A DNA stretch of 64,000 nt from Buxus sempervirens. Taxonomy: Eukaryota > Streptophyta > Magnoliopsida > Buxales > Buxaceae. The number at the start of each line of letters is the position of its first letter. Position 1 is the stretch's first letter. The DNA lies in the NCBI GenBank assembly GCA_947561395.2, contig OX387184.1:6324001-6388000 (forward strand), in the 5' to 3' direction. Under the pieces are notes generated by a model. The model searched no databases. It was not told the origin of the DNA and saw nothing but the letters and a program-made list of their open reading frames with translations. The translations under genes were made by a program, and so were the position numbers. Of the stretch, positions 44,501 through 60,100 are shown piece after piece.

Positions 44501-47500
44501 TTTTTCTGTTTGACCAGGTTTGGCATAGGCAATCTTTCATGTATTTTTGGTTGGTCCTTTGGTGGGAGAGGAAACAGATATCTCTCTTCAGTTCGTTTAG
44601 ACTTGCCTCCAACGAACATGCTTTGGTCTCAGACATTCTTTCTTGGTCCTCTTCTAGGCTTGAATCAATCTGAGCCTTTTCTAGGGAGCTTAGACTTGCT
44701 AACTATTCCAAACTCTCTACCCTTCTCAATCTCTGTATAGATGTTGTTGTTGTTCTCTAGCTCCCAGACAGCCACATCTGTCAAAGCTTCCGTGTGGTCT
44801 GCCTCATTTTCTATGATTAATTCTTGTGATATGCTTTAAAAGAGAATACCACTTGCAGCTATATCTCCTCACATTTACGTGATATGTTTGAAGGTGAATT
44901 GGTGGACTACATTTTCCTGCATTGTGACTTTGCTTTCCAGCTTTGGCTTGATTTCTTACTTAAGATTTGTGTTGATTGGAGCTGTCTGGCCAAACCCACC
45001 CACTTAATGGAGCAATGAAAATTCATACGCCTTGGTAGGAGGGAAAAAGAGAAACAACTAGGCACTTGCACCTAATTGATGCATCCCAGCATAATTCCAG
45101 CTGAATTAGGGTCCCACAAGGGATGTATTGGCAACAAACCTAACCTTTATCCTGAAGGCAACCGAGCTCAGACTTCAACATGTGTTATTTACCCTGGTAG
45201 CCTAAAGTTTTTAACATCATATCAAGTGACAGGCCCTACGTAACTGATGGATGGTGCACTCTTCTTTCTCTCTAGTTGTTGTCGTCTCTTTTTCTTTGTA
45301 TCTTTCATCTCTTTTATTCAATAAAATTTCTTCACTTGAGAAAAAAATGAAAAAGAAAAAACAAACAAACATAACTGATGGATGTGTTTGAAAAAAATTC
45401 ATCTGCTCTAACTAAGGCAACCTATTATATTGTATTTTGTGGGCATGTTCTTTAGCAACAAAAAAAATGACATTTTTACTAGTTCCAAGGTTGCTTGCTT
45501 GGTCATATGGCATAATCTAAGGTATAGGCAGTGTTTCCGAACTCAGATTGATATGGGTTGTCAAACCCATTACTTGGGAGTCTGTCTGCTTGATAAAGTG
45601 GTTCAGCCCTGTAGAATCTAAGGAGGCTGGATGATGCCCAGTGGAGAGTTATAAGTGCGACCAATCACATAGAGGAAAACTTGTGGGAGGATTAAAGGAT
45701 TATAATGTTGTCTAATGTGTGCTATTTTTATTTTTCATCTTTGTCTTCCTGTGGATGTTTGAATAATCTCACATATATTCTTCTTCGCCCTTTTTATGTA
45801 GTTGATTGTTAATTTTAACATACATTTCATTATGCACTTTAATTGATTTTAGATTTCTTGGCAGCTAATACTTTGTGATGTGATGTGGCTTGATATTTGG
45901 TGGCCAATCGCTTGTGTTGTGATATGCCTCACAATATTATCTATTTATATTCCATTGTATATGTAGTTTGTTGTTTGTGTTTGTAAGGAATTTCCTTTTG
46001 TTATGTAGGATTGTACAATTCGATCCTGTGATTTTGATACTGAGCAGACTTGTGTGTTACATTCCCCTGAGAAGAGGATGGAACAAATTACTTCAGACAC
46101 TGAAGTCCATCTTGCACTGACACCACTCCAACCTGTTGTATTTTTTGGTTTTCACAAGCGCATGAGTGTAACAGGTTTGTTGTTTGTTTTTCTTTTCTGT
46201 TAGTTTCTTTTAACCGGTGCATAAAACCTTTTTCTTAAAATCCTAGTTTTTTTTTTTCCTTTGTCATTTATAATTTCTAACATGCTTAAATCTTGAACTA
46301 TTGGTACTTTGTTCAGTTGTTGGAACCATTGAAGGGGGAAGGGCACCAACAAAAATCAAGACGGATCTTAAAAAACCTATTGTCAATCTTGCATGCCATC
46401 CTCGTCTTCCTGTCCTGGTAGCACACTCAGTTGTCTTTCAAATTATTTCAAAATTTTTTCTATTACCATCTGGATATAGGCGTCTTGAATACCTATGACA
46501 ATTGTTTGCTATTTTGTTTTCAGTATGTAGCTTATGCAGATGGCCTGATTCGAGCTTATAATATTCATACCTATGCCGTTCTTTATACATTACAACGTGA
46601 GATGGGAGCAGTATTATTTCTATTTTCCTTAGAATTTGATGACATTTTATCTCCTCTTAGATCATTTATGGTTCTTATCTTCACCCCATTGGTTTTCTGG
46701 TGCAGTTGATAACACTATTAAGCTCATTGGTACTGGTGCATTTGCTTTTCATCCAACCTTAGAATGGATTTTTGTTGGTGATAGAAGGGGTACACTTCTG
46801 GCATGGGATGTATCAACTGAGAGACCAAGCATGATTGGGATGTAAGTGGCTTGTGGTTACTCTTTTGGCTCTTTGTTTTTTCCTTTGGGAATATCCTGCT
46901 TGAGGAGAAGTCAGGGTCGACTTCTTGCAGGTTTTAGATGTTTTTACATCTAATTCTAGATAATGTTATTACATAAATGGCTCTTTGATGCTCTTTATTT
47001 CATGTGTTTGTAAATTATTTATTTGACTGTAATTTATAATCTGTTCTGTGAAAATAATCTTACCAGATCTTCATTCTGCATAAAGCTATGTGGCTTTCTT
47101 CTCTTATTCTGAAAGATATCTTTAATTGGGATTTCAGTACACAGGTAGGCTCCCAACCGATCACATCAATTGCATGGCTGCCAATGTTGTGCCTACTTGC
47201 AACTCTTTCCAAGGATGGAACTCTTCAAGTGTGGAAAACACGAGTGATGTTAAATTCAAGCAGACCTCCTATGCAAGCAAATTTTTTTGAGCCTACGGGT
47301 TAGCAAACTTCTTTGTGTTATGCCATATCATTGGGCTCTGTCTGTGGGTGCCTTTTCTAACTAAAGAGGAAATGATTCTCGTGAATTATGCTGGTTGTAC
47401 ATCATTTTTTTTTATGAATCCTGTCTTATATTTCTTTTTGTGATTTGATTACATCCCATTAGCAAGTTCCTTTGTTTTTGCACTTTGAGATTTGTCAATA

Positions 47501-48095
47501 TTTGTGAATCTTTATTGAGTCCTTCTAATTATTTTATCTTTTACTACTCAGATACATTAGAGTGTATTACTGGTTGGTATATAAATTCCAATTGTTAAAA
47601 TTTTATCCAGGTTGGCGATTGATCCTTCTTTTCATCCAAAGTCTTAAAATTTTACTAGATATATTAGTTTATTTATGACATATTGAAATTTACAGGTTTC
47701 TTGATTCTAGGTAATGTGGAAAAATGGGTCATTTAATGCATTTATCTATGACTATGCTTCTGGCTGGAATTGCATCTAAGTAACCTGTGATACCTATCCC
47801 CTGCATGGGGTCTAGTTACTTGCTCGATAAGTTACATTTGCCTAATTCTGCCTAGGTTCAGTTTCCAAGAATTGAAGTGTGATTCACGAGGTGGCTGCCT
47901 TGAGACCAAAAAAGAGTTATAAATCATCTGAAGAAACACAATAAACAAAATGATTTATCCTAACTATTTGATTCAGCAACAAGAATCTTGTATGCCATCC
48001 CAGTGTCTGAATAAAATAAACATATTTTTCTTAGGGTTGGTAACCCTTATAACATGGATACTAAATCATTGCTATAGAAGAATATTAAATAATGG

Positions 48096-48155
<60 letters not shown>

Positions 48156-51100
48156 ACTTACTGTTAGCGTGCTAGGAAGGGATGAGAAAATATGGTTCAT
48201 TAGATTCTGGGGAACCTTACCCATGTTTCCCAATGGGAAGACTTATTTTCAAGGAAGAAGAGATCAAGGTGCTTTGTATCCAATTGTAGAACTAGTTTTA
48301 TTTTCTTAGAAATTGATATAAAATTGTTTAATTCTTAAAAAAATAGCATGTAAGTAAAGGATAGGTGATGCTTAGCCTTGTCAATGGCCAAGTTGCTTAG
48401 TTCTCAATGAGCGTCATCATGAACCTTACATGAGTTAATTATCAGTCCTAACCTTGAATGCAAGCTGCTTTATTGGTAAAGATAGTGGCTCAAATTCAAA
48501 AAATGTTAGTTATGCCTTTCTCTAGTTCCAAAGGGGACAGGACCTAAGGGGTCCCATGGACACGCGAAGTGGATCTGAGTTCTTTCTAGCCTGAGGATGT
48601 TGATACAGGAGCATGAAGGAATCTAGTGAAATTCAATGATTCGTATGCTGGATTATTCTTTCTAATTTAATGTTCTTTTATATGTTTATTTTAGGATCAA
48701 AGTCTTTTTTCTTATGTGCTAGTAATATACTTTAAGTTGATGTCTTTTCTTGGATTTGGGAAAATACAGTCCTAATGGTTATAATATTTGTTATTGAGTT
48801 GTATTTTAGGGATTTTTTTTCAATTTGTTTCTGGATATCAAAGAAAAAAGAAAGTCAGAGTTCTGCTGGCCATAAAAATTTTTGACATTTGGTCTAGATG
48901 TGATGGACATACTTAGCAATTGTTGCGATGATGCGATTATTGGAGTTTCGAAGGAATTTATCCTGTGACCTAAGACACTTTCAAAGATAGAAAAGAGTAA
49001 ACAGAGAAAAAAAAATGACAATTGGTGAGCAAAGTATCAAGAAATAAAACCATGCAAAATTTAAATGGAAAAACGGGTACTCCAAGCAACAATAATATTA
49101 GTATCTTGGAATTGTAATGAAGGGTAACATGGAGGGTGTAGTTACGACCAATTTGATTGTTAGTAATTTATTTTCTTCTTCCAAGCCTTAGAAAGCTCTA
49201 ATTGACTTGCTTCCTGATTCTCGATCTCTTTTAATGCCAATGGTTTTGTTTATTAAGGTCAATCAAAGGTTTGTCTTTCTTTTGGTAGTCTTTGCAAGGC
49301 GATTGCTTCTCTAGCTCCTATTTTCTATCAGAATGTTTGGTTTCGTGTTGGGTTTGGTAATAGAGTTAGGTTCTGGAAAGACCATTGTTGGGGAGACTCT
49401 TCATTTTCATATCAGTTCCTTAGATTGTGTCGTGTTGCTTCCTTTCCGTATGTTAAGGTTAGTGAGGTCATTAATTGTTCTTCTGATGGCACCAACTGGG
49501 CCTTACCTTTTTGGCGGGAATTAAGACCTGGTGAGATTGAGGAATTATCTACCCTTCTCCTTCAACTCGAAAACATATCCCTTCATCCTTCCATTCTAGA
49601 TAGGCAGTTGTGGACGCCTGATTTGTCGGGTATGTTTACTTGTAAATCTTTTGTAGCCCTTGTTAGACCCTCCTCTTCGGACCCTCTTGTTACTTTCTGT
49701 TCTACTCACCTGTGGAAACCATCTATCCCATTAAGAATCAAAGAGTTTTTGTGGATCTCATTATGGAAAAAGATCGGTACAGCAGATACTATCCAGAGAG
49801 GAAGTCCCTACATAGTATTATCTCCACATATGTGCTTGTTGTGCCAATCATGTGGGGAGATGGCTGATCATATACTCATTCATTATAGCTTTGCACAGCA
49901 GATATGGCATCATTTCCTTGGATTGATTAATATAGTTTGGGTCTTTCCTCGGATTTTGGAGGATCTATTTTCTCAGTGGAGGTTATCTGTTTTGGGAGTT
50001 CAGGGATGCCGTTTATTCAAGATTCTATGTTTTGCTATTTGCTGGTGTGTCTGGAAAGGGAGGAATAGTCTCGTTTTTTAGGATCGACAATCTCCAATAC
50101 CAGCTGTGGTGGATTCTATCACTTTTCATGTATTCTCGTGGGCCATCATTCTTCCTACATTCCGAGGTTATTCCATAGATGATATCATACGTTGTTGGGC
50201 ATCTCTTTGTGTATAAGGTATGGATGGTAGTGGTGGGCATAGAGATGGTGTGTTGGTTGCTTTTATGGTCTATGTTTCTTTTTTTGGGGCGCACGTTCCT
50301 ATGTAACATGTGTAGAATGTCTTGTTCTAATACTTGTTGTCGTGTGCTTCTTCTTAGTCATCATTTTGATTATTTGGTATTCTTTATGGGTGGTTAAATG
50401 TAGAGAGGGAGATATTGAGTTATGCAGATGGATATGTTGAGGTCTTGGGAGTGTGATTGTTACCCGCTTCTAGGGGTACCCTATTGTACTATTCGCTTCC
50501 TTTTTTCTCTTTATATATATTATCTTCATTACTGATTAAAAAAAAAGGTTTGGCTTTCTTTTCCCCCACCCTTTGCCATTCTGAAGACCTATTCGAAGTA
50601 AATTAGGAATGGAAGAACTATAATCACCACAGGAAATCAGCTATCTATTGATAATAAAGTAGTCAGCTATCAAAATGACAAATGAATTGAGCATAGATGA
50701 TACCGACAGAATCTTGTTGTAGTTTGGAACCATTGGTTCACCAGCCAAACTTGGGAAATTGACTGGGAATATTCAGGACTGCACTTTTTAAAGCCTTCCA
50801 GGCTGACACAGTTCAATTAGATGGTGTGTCTTTGGTTATTGGAATAGTGCGCTCTCATGGTTATTTAAGTATGATTCTTTTAAAGAGTTTTCTGCTGGAA
50901 TTTCAATAGGGAGGGCTTGCCAGAATTTTGAAATGACTCTTCTTGAGGGTGATTTTGGTGTGGTTATGCTTTCTACATAGGATTTTGTAATCTTCATCAT
51001 GGTAAAAGCTCTGTTTTATTGTCTATCCCCATAATACATATGCCCTACTGTGTGTGAACTTGATAAATTCTTGTATGGTGCACCTTTTTTTCTGGTTGGT

Positions 51101-54100
51101 TATGTATGTCCATTGCTTTTCAAATATCATATAACCATGATTGGGATATTCTTGTTCGAAGAAATTTAGATTCACAAAAAACACTCCTTTGGTTGGCTGG
51201 TGCTTTAGATTAAAGGCACTTTTTTAATTTCATGCATCAAGAACAACGTTTACAGTGTCACGACATATTTCTCCGAGGTGGCAACATGAAACTACCTTAG
51301 AAAACAATTTTCATTTTTTTCCTTGATGTTGGCGAGTGACATGCCGTTGAAATTTCAGTGACATCAAGTAAAAGTTATTAGATTTTCCCTGATGTTTGTG
51401 AAATGCCAGTAATTTACATTTTTTAACTTTACTTTGATTTTTTTTTCAATATCTAGTGATTTTCCCTCATTTCAGTGAAATTTCGCAAACATTTTGCTAC
51501 TGACACCTAGCGAAATGGTGTTCGAAATGACATTGTAAATCTTGATCAAGAAAAAAACTTTAAATTGACTGCAGTTAAATTAAACAACCAGAAGAATGGA
51601 GTTGGTTACCTGTTTATTATCAAAACTGTTTTAATTGAAACTTGATAAGATAAAATCAGACATAGGAGTTGAGACTTAAAAAATATCAAGAAGTCAAAAC
51701 ATGTAGTAAACATGAAAAGTTATTAGTAATTAGAAGTAGGTAAGGAGGAATATGGGCTATGATTTGATTGAATTATAAAATTTTCTCCATGTCACTATCT
51801 TCTTCGCTTTGTTCAAGTCACTTATTTTTCAGTTTGACTTTTTTAACTTTGACAAAACCAAATTCAGCTGTTAGTTGGTCTCATACCTAGTTTAACTAGT
51901 GTTCACAATTTGTTGTTTAGTTCTAGTTTCCCCAAGTCATTTCCCCAGATCTGAGCTTTCAAGTTCTCTCATTAACATTTAATGCATGAAACAAGCATGA
52001 TGATTGTAACATTATTGTTGCCGAAGTCTTTGTTTCTTATTAGTTATTTCTGTTACATAAAAAGTTATTTGACAGACATTTCTCCCTTCTTGGTTGCAGC
52101 AATTGAATCAATTGACATCACTCGCATCCTGTCTCAGCAGGGTGGAGAGGCTGTTTATCCGTTACCACGAATCAAAGATTTGATTGTTCATTCAAAATTA
52201 AATTTGGCTGCATTGTTGTTTGCAGTTAAGTTTGTTTACCTTCTCATTCTTGTATCATATCTGATTTGTTGGTATACTATTTCAAGAGAATGTTCTGTTC
52301 CTTTGTATCAGAATGTGACAGGTGGTGACAATTTGAGCAGAGCTGCATACACTAGAGAAGGGAGGAAGCAGCTCTTTGCAGTTCTGCAAAATGCAAGAGG
52401 ATCCTCAGGTTATTATAAGATGTTTAGATGTACATCTGGAATTGTTTGCTAATGATAGATTTCAAAACCCATTTATGATGATTTTGTAGTTAAAAACTCA
52501 TACTTTTGAGCCATTGGCATATTTTACCATGTTTATCTTCTGTAGACTTTATGTGGTCCCATATCCAGATTGCTTCTTGCCAGGCTGCCATATGACTTTC
52601 TTTATTGGTTTCTTCTACGTGGCTGCTTGTGTTTATATCATCTTCTTTTTTGTTGCTTTATGGATTTTGTTAGTAACCATTTGCATGTTAAAGAGAATGT
52701 GGCGTCATTTTTTCTCTCGATTTTTTTTATCCAAATTACTGATGTCCAGATCTTTTTTTTTTTCCTTTTTGAACGCACATGGTAGGACTCTCCTTTTTCC
52801 TAGGAGGGAATTCTACAATATTTTTTGTTGAACCAAATGATGTATTTATTTTTCCAGAACATTTGTCAAAGACTTAGCAATTTCATCTTCTTGTCATAAT
52901 GTTCCTGCCAACATTATATGGAGCTAGGCCAGATTAAGATAACTTCTAGGGAGATGTAGTGCGGAAAGTACAAGATTGTCCATTGTAAGGTGGGTAGGAT
53001 TATTTTGGAGGGTAAAAATCACTTAATTGCATCGCTGGCGATTTTTGGTAGCGTGCTGAGCAAAACGGAGCGAAACGGGCGAAACAGGCAAAACAGAAGA
53101 GGGAAATGCAAATTTGTTTAATTTTTATTAGCGGAACAGGGTGGCATGCTGGAAAAATTTCCCCGAAATCCAAAAAATCCAATTTTCGTCCATTTTTTGC
53201 CCTTTTTAATTTTTCCACCGAAACGGTAAACCTTGCTTGAATCTTACTGTATGTTTCTTTCCCATTAACAATAAATATCTTTGATTCCCTGTGCAAGAGA
53301 AGCTGGAACTTTCAATCCAAGGAGCAAGATACTATATATGTTTTGGATGCTTTCTCTTAGCGTATTTTGGAACATAGGATAAGAAGAATATGCATAAGTA
53401 AATGATCATTGACTGAATTTCTGATGATGCTGTGGAACTTTCTGCTTAGGGGTTGAAGGATTTAATTTATTGATATGTTGAAAATTACTAAATGACTGTG
53501 TTCTCCTAATCCCTTTATTATGCCACCCATGCATTGTGAAAATCGTCAAACACAATGAAATGAAGTTCAACTTGATTGGCGATCTGGCTTTCTTGTAATG
53601 GGTGGGATCTTTTGGAACCATTATGACCACATTATTTACTTGTTCTCATGCAACTTTGCTGTTTATGAATCAGAGCATAATCACTTTCCAGTCCTCATGT
53701 TTTGAGATACATAAGAGCTTTGTTAGTTCCTAAAAGTTCTTTTCTAGCTATCTTGATATATGCATGGGAGATGATTATTGCTAGAAGCTGCAAATTTCTT
53801 AATGGTTTTCTATTCATTGATATGCTCTTCATTTTTCTTTTAATGTTTCCATAGCAATTGTTTATTGCTAGCATCTTGATATGATAGTTGATAGAGTTGC
53901 TTTGCAGCCTCTGTTTTGAAGGAAAAGCTGTCATCCTTGGGATCCTCTGGAATCTTAGCTGAACATCAGCTTCAAACCCAACTTCAAGAGCACCAACTAA
54001 AAGGGTGGGTTTGGGATGATCATATCTTTTTTTTCTTTTTCACTGGATTCTATAAGGGAAAAGCGGTTTTAATGATATTCATCTTCTGCGGTCACTTGTA

Positions 54101-57100
54101 TGATAATAGCTGAGGAACTGCAGTTAATATTAAAATCAAGCAGAAACATTTTTTATTATATTATGATGTGGTCAGTGACAATTTTTTCTTTATACTTTGC
54201 ACTAGCTGCTCTTCATCCAGGTTTTGCTTGTTCATTAATTAGTGGGAAGCAATGCACAGTACAATATACTGCAGAATATCCATTGACCTTCATTTGAACG
54301 ATTCTCCAATGTTATCAGCTTAACATACAGTATTAGATGAGTTCCTTGTTCTATAAGGGAAAGTAAGAATCATAATTCTGTTTGTATGATCTAGAAGCTG
54401 ATTGTAAAACATGAAAATAGCACACTTATATTCAAGGGAAGGTTCAAACTGGTCTTTTCCGCGAGCTAATCATCAAGTCCAGACATGAAAAATATTAGAC
54501 ATCCTCTTTTCGAATGTAGTAATTTCTAGGGAAAATTTCAACACCTTAACATAATCTGTTTGGTTTCACACTTTTTTGGTGTTACTTTTCAAGACCTTTT
54601 TTTTCCTTGAAATTTAAATATTTCTTCCAGAAGATACAGTAAAATAAATAAATTGCTAGCACCTATAACCACCCACCATCATCACCGACCACCACCACCT
54701 ATCATCATCATCACCACCCGTGTCACAACCAGCACCAGCTGCCACCTCCATGGATTGCTGTTATAATCATGCATAAACATTACAGTTCCACCAACCACCC
54801 AAAAGCCATTAAACCCGACCACAACCACTACCTATCACCACACACCACCTGCCACTAATCACCATTCATTATCACTATGCACCATCTTCACCACCAAAAC
54901 CTACTACCCATCACCTACTACCACTATCACATTGAGACACCACCACCACCACCACAAAGCATTCATTTGTATTAATTGATAAGAAAAAAAAAACATTTAA
55001 ATTAGAATTTATTACTAATAAAAAAAAATACTAATCAAACATATACATTACTAATAAAAAAAATTAGAATTTATTAGACATGATTTAGTTAAAAAAAATT
55101 AGAAAAGTTATTCCTAGGAGCTGCTTTTTTAACTTTTAGAAACTAGCTTTTAGTAATTTATCCAAACATTGCTGTACTGGCTACTCATTCATTTCATGTC
55201 TTTTTCCTTTTTTATTGGTAGTAATGAGAATTTTATTAATTTAAGGAAGGGAGAGAGAACATGTACACCAATAGTGTACAGAAAGGAAGGGGAACAAAGC
55301 TTCTACAAGTCCATGAAATCCTCACACATTAATACTTCCTGGAGGTCTAGCCTATTGCAAGAATCCCTAGTTGATGCCCAAAAAATGATACAGTGGAGAG
55401 AAGACTCAAATAAGGCCCGTGTAGTTCTAGATTTATCTTAGAAAATTCTCCTATTCCTCTCTTTCCATAATGTCCATAAGATTGTCATTGGAGTCACACT
55501 CCACATCACCTAAAGACGAGATGTCCATATGGAAACTCAAGTACTTGCTCCACATTTTTAGGTTGAACCCATAACACTCCAAATCTTGATAGGAAAGCAT
55601 TCCATATCTCATGCGCTATGATGAACTAGTAAGCAATTCACTGTTTCTAGTTGAGATTTGCATAAAACACATATGTTAAGAAGTTGCCATCCTCTTTTCA
55701 TGAGGTTGTCCATTGCTAGTATCTTCTCCACTACTACTTTCCGCATGAAAATCCATCTTTCGATGGTATGAGAGGTTGCCATATGATGCTTGATAAGTTA
55801 AAACTGAGGCCTTGACCACTTAATTGACTATAGAGACTCTTGCTGAAAAAGTCACCGGCTCCTTCCTACTTCCATATCATGGTCTAGATTTCATGTCTTT
55901 TTGAATAATTAAAGCTTTGACTTGGTTCCTAGGGAAGTGAATTAATTTGTGGAAGTCAATGGAAGTTAAATAAAAAAAAATTATGGATATTTATAGAATT
56001 TTAAGTAGAATATTACTGAAAAGAATAAATTAAATAATAGAATTTTGCATGTAACTTTAATTGATAAAGTAATAATTAAATAACAATAAGAATTCATTGT
56101 GTAACACAGGAAAGCTCTTTGTGGTAAGAGTGTGTAGAATCATACCATGTGACATGCGTTGTAGCACAATTTTGATGCTCAAAATATCAAATATTATTGA
56201 TAAATACAAATAAGTGTCACTACCCATGCTCATGAGGCAGTACAGTCCCTGAAACAAAAACTATTACAAAGCAACTACGGGCCACAAAATCATATTTATC
56301 AAGTTCTGTTATTTGACTTGGAAATGATCCATTCTTGAGTTGCCAACTAGAAAGTTGCGGGACTAATAGATATGTACATGAGGATATCCCACCTATATGT
56401 TGCTCTATCTTGATTACCTTATCGAAATTAAAAGTATCATGCTCAAGAATGTCACAATATATTTATTAGTCACACCTTATTTTAAAATAGTAATGGCAAT
56501 TATTTTTGTTCTCAATTCAAGGTTATCTTCCAATTTTAAATTTAAAGGTATTTTATAGTTTGTTAATTTATTTTTAATTAAATTATTCATTAATTAAGTA
56601 TTTTGATTTGTATAAATTTATACTTTTATAGATGATTATAGAGCCTTTTCTTAAGAGATTAAAAGGAAGTAATCATTTTAATCAAAATTTTTGTTGTAAG
56701 TAGAAAACATGTGACTAAGTTTGACGAACATCAAGTTTGGAAATCAAAGTAGACTCTAAAAGTTTATTTGAAATTTTGAATTAAGGCCATGAATTACACT
56801 AAGATTTTGTGTTCCTTTTTTTTTTAACCCGGGAAGGTGGCTTGGTGGGTGGGATGTCAAAAATGTTACAATTCCACCAAATTGCATAACTATGGAATGG
56901 AGTTGATTCAATTTCTATGGAATTCTAAAAACATTGGCTCTAGAGGAGTGTTGGTCTATGAATTTTAAAGTTAGATTGGTTGATTGTAGTGTTGAGGCAT
57001 TCTGCCTTAAATATCAGTGCAAATCATTATGTTTATCCTTCATTACTGCTTAAACTCTCTCTATGTCTCTTTCTCTATCTCTCTCTCTCTCTCTCCCTCT

Positions 57101-60100
57101 CTCTGTGTCTGTGTTTGTATTTCTATTTATCTATATATCTATACGCACATACTAACCTCTCTTCCTCAACTATTGTTTTCCAAACTCCTGAATTCTATGA
57201 CCTCAGTGGATGTCTGAATATAGATTTTGAAAACTGTTGTCAATTTACATATTTATTGCTTGGTAGAAAATTGAATGGAAACATTACAAAATTTATGTTC
57301 ATTAGATTGATGAAAGTGGATTTGCCGTCATAGATGTGTTCTTGAGCAAATTCCTTTCATTAATTCTATCAAATAATGAAGATGATTTACCCTTTCCTTG
57401 CAAAAGAACTCCTCAGTTACCCTGGAAATAGTGCTTTCAAATGCATTTGATTGGATGATCATTTGTGATAGATTATATCTCATTCTTTAATGTGCCTGGA
57501 TGGGCTGATGGGAAAAAGCACGTCGAATTTTGAGACTCAACAATACTACTTGCTTGGTTCTCTCTATTAAATGAATAGAGCTACTTGTGATAGATTATTC
57601 ATTCTCTAACTTCTCTAGATCAGCCAAAGAGATTGCAGATAGCTAACCCAAGAGTGGAGTTTGCAGGAAATAGATTATAGGATTCTCCATTATGAGGCTG
57701 CTGTGGGAATTTGTAGTTTAGTTTCTTGGAGTGGTTCTTTTCTTTTTGAGATGATACTCCCCAAGGTTACTTGGAGCTGTCCTTTGTCAATTAGACATTT
57801 GGGCAGGTCAACACATAGGAATATGAATCCTAAAGGGCCACATTGTGGAATATATATATAATCACAAGAAACACAAGTTGCATGAAAGATGCATGTGACT
57901 TTATGTGTCTTCAAGTACTAAATTATTTGAAAACTCAACTGTAATTATTTAGTAACTCATATAGTCCAAACAGAATGGTTGTACTACACATTTCACAGTC
58001 AAACAAAGATAACACACTGTTCATATGTGTTAAACCTTTTGTCTAGCAAGCTTCAGTATGCCTATTTCTCGTACTTTCCTACTTATCATGGTACCTTGTG
58101 GCTTTTTTCATGGACTTCGTTGTACTCTGGTCAGTGAGATATTATTTTTCTGTTGACTGCTGTCAGTGGATGATTTTCTAAGTTGTCACTAGTTAACATA
58201 TTGGATATATTACTTTGTATGTTTGGTCACAATCTGCTATTTTTATGCCAGACAAACTCAGCTTACAATATCGGACATTGCACGGAAGGCATTTCTCTAT
58301 AGTGTATGTTACTTTCTTCCCTCTAACTGATACCTTTTTAAAATATTGTTCCTGGATTATTAGCTAAATACCCTAGACTAATAGGGCTATTGATGGCATG
58401 GTTAGTTCAATCAGATTGCAACTGGCACAGAGTTATGTCAGGCTTAGGGACAACGATGACCCAACCCTAGGGCTATATTCAAAACCTTGTAGTTAGGAAC
58501 AAAAGCGAAGAAAAGAAGAAAGCAAAAGAAAATAAAGGAAAAGAAATGATATATATTTCCTTTTTAGTGTTTGGATAACAGTAGAAATTTGGAGGAAAGA
58601 AAATTTCTAATATTTTTTCTTGAAAATATCATATATGATGGCAACTTTAGTTAATTTCAATAGGTTATAAGATTAACTTAGAATAGTAAAGGAATTTATG
58701 TTCTTTCTTTATCTTGTTTCAACCTTTTGGGGGACAAAGGTTTTGGTTCCCAAAGAAATTTTGTTCCTAAATCCTTATCCCTAGTTCCAACCTAATGTTT
58801 TCTTTTCCTTCTTCTCAAAATCCAAGGTTCCAAACACAGCCTAAGTGCAGTGTTCGGTTTCAACTGCATCAACCATAAACCAACACAAAGTTCAGTTTTT
58901 AATTATTGGGAAGGTTTGAATTGTCTAATGCCGTAGCCAAGTCCCATCCGATCAAGTGTAATAGAGATTTTTAATTGATACCTTACTGTCAGTATGAAAA
59001 AGGTCAAACACGTTGGTCTTGTCAAGCCCTACCAAGTGGCACCCTTTGAACAATCGAATAATTTCTATGATTGCAAAAGCGCAGTAATAACTCACCCTCA
59101 CATAGTATCATGCTGATATACATCAATCCATACATAATATCCTCAGTTGCTTTCCTAAGATGCACATAAAGACGACTAGACCCATTTTTCATACTTTTTC
59201 GTACAAGGTATGCGAAACTGCTTTTGACGGGTATCTTTTCACCATAATTTCAAATTACATGGGATCATGGAATATGGTTCCAGCACATGCACTTTAGTGG
59301 TATAACTCTTTGAGATGCCTTCATCAGGACTTATACATCAATTTCTCCCGTAAGACGACCCCCTTTTTCTTCTTTCACCCTCATTCATTGTGTTTGCACT
59401 TCCTTTGTAGCATTTCATGGAAGGTCATGCCAAAAGTGCTCCAATATCTCGATTGCCACTCATCACTATTTCGGATACTACCCATCATCTGAAGGACATT
59501 CCTGTTTGTCAGGTAATGTTATTCAATTGCTAATTCTCTTTTGCTGCTTGTCTAGTTGTTTTTTAATAGTTGCTGTTTGCTGCACTTGCAGCCATTTCAT
59601 TTGGAGTTGAATTTCTTCAATAAAGAAAATCGAGTTCTTCATTATCCGGTCAGAGCATTTTATGTTGATGGTATCAACCTAATGGCCTACAATCTCTGTT
59701 CTGGAGTGGATAACATATACAAGAAGCTCTATTCCTCGGTAAGTGCACGTGCTATTTTCTTGCTAAAACCTTGTTTGTTGTTTAGTATTTAAAATTAAAT
59801 ATCTATGTAATATTTCTTTTCTTTTTTTTTATAATGGTATATATTTTGAACTGAGTGATGCCCTTAAATATTTTAGTGGTGTTACTTGGCTGCAGATTCC
59901 TGGAAATGTTGAATACTATGCCAAAAACATGCTTTACAGTGCAAAGCAGCACCTGTTTCTTGTAGTTTTCGAGTTCAGTGGTGCTACACATGAAGTTGTA
60001 CTTTATTGGGAAGGGACTGACTTCCAGTCAGCTAATAGTAAAGCAGGCACAGTCAAAGGTTTGCCTGTTTGAAGTATTTGTGTTAAATTTGTGTAAGTTA

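Noticed and set aside
52514..52831. 105-codon hydrophobic frame in TWD40-1 intron 9
   Set aside because: T-rich intron sequence read as Phe/Leu. It lies between exons 52408 and 53908, which join in frame without it.
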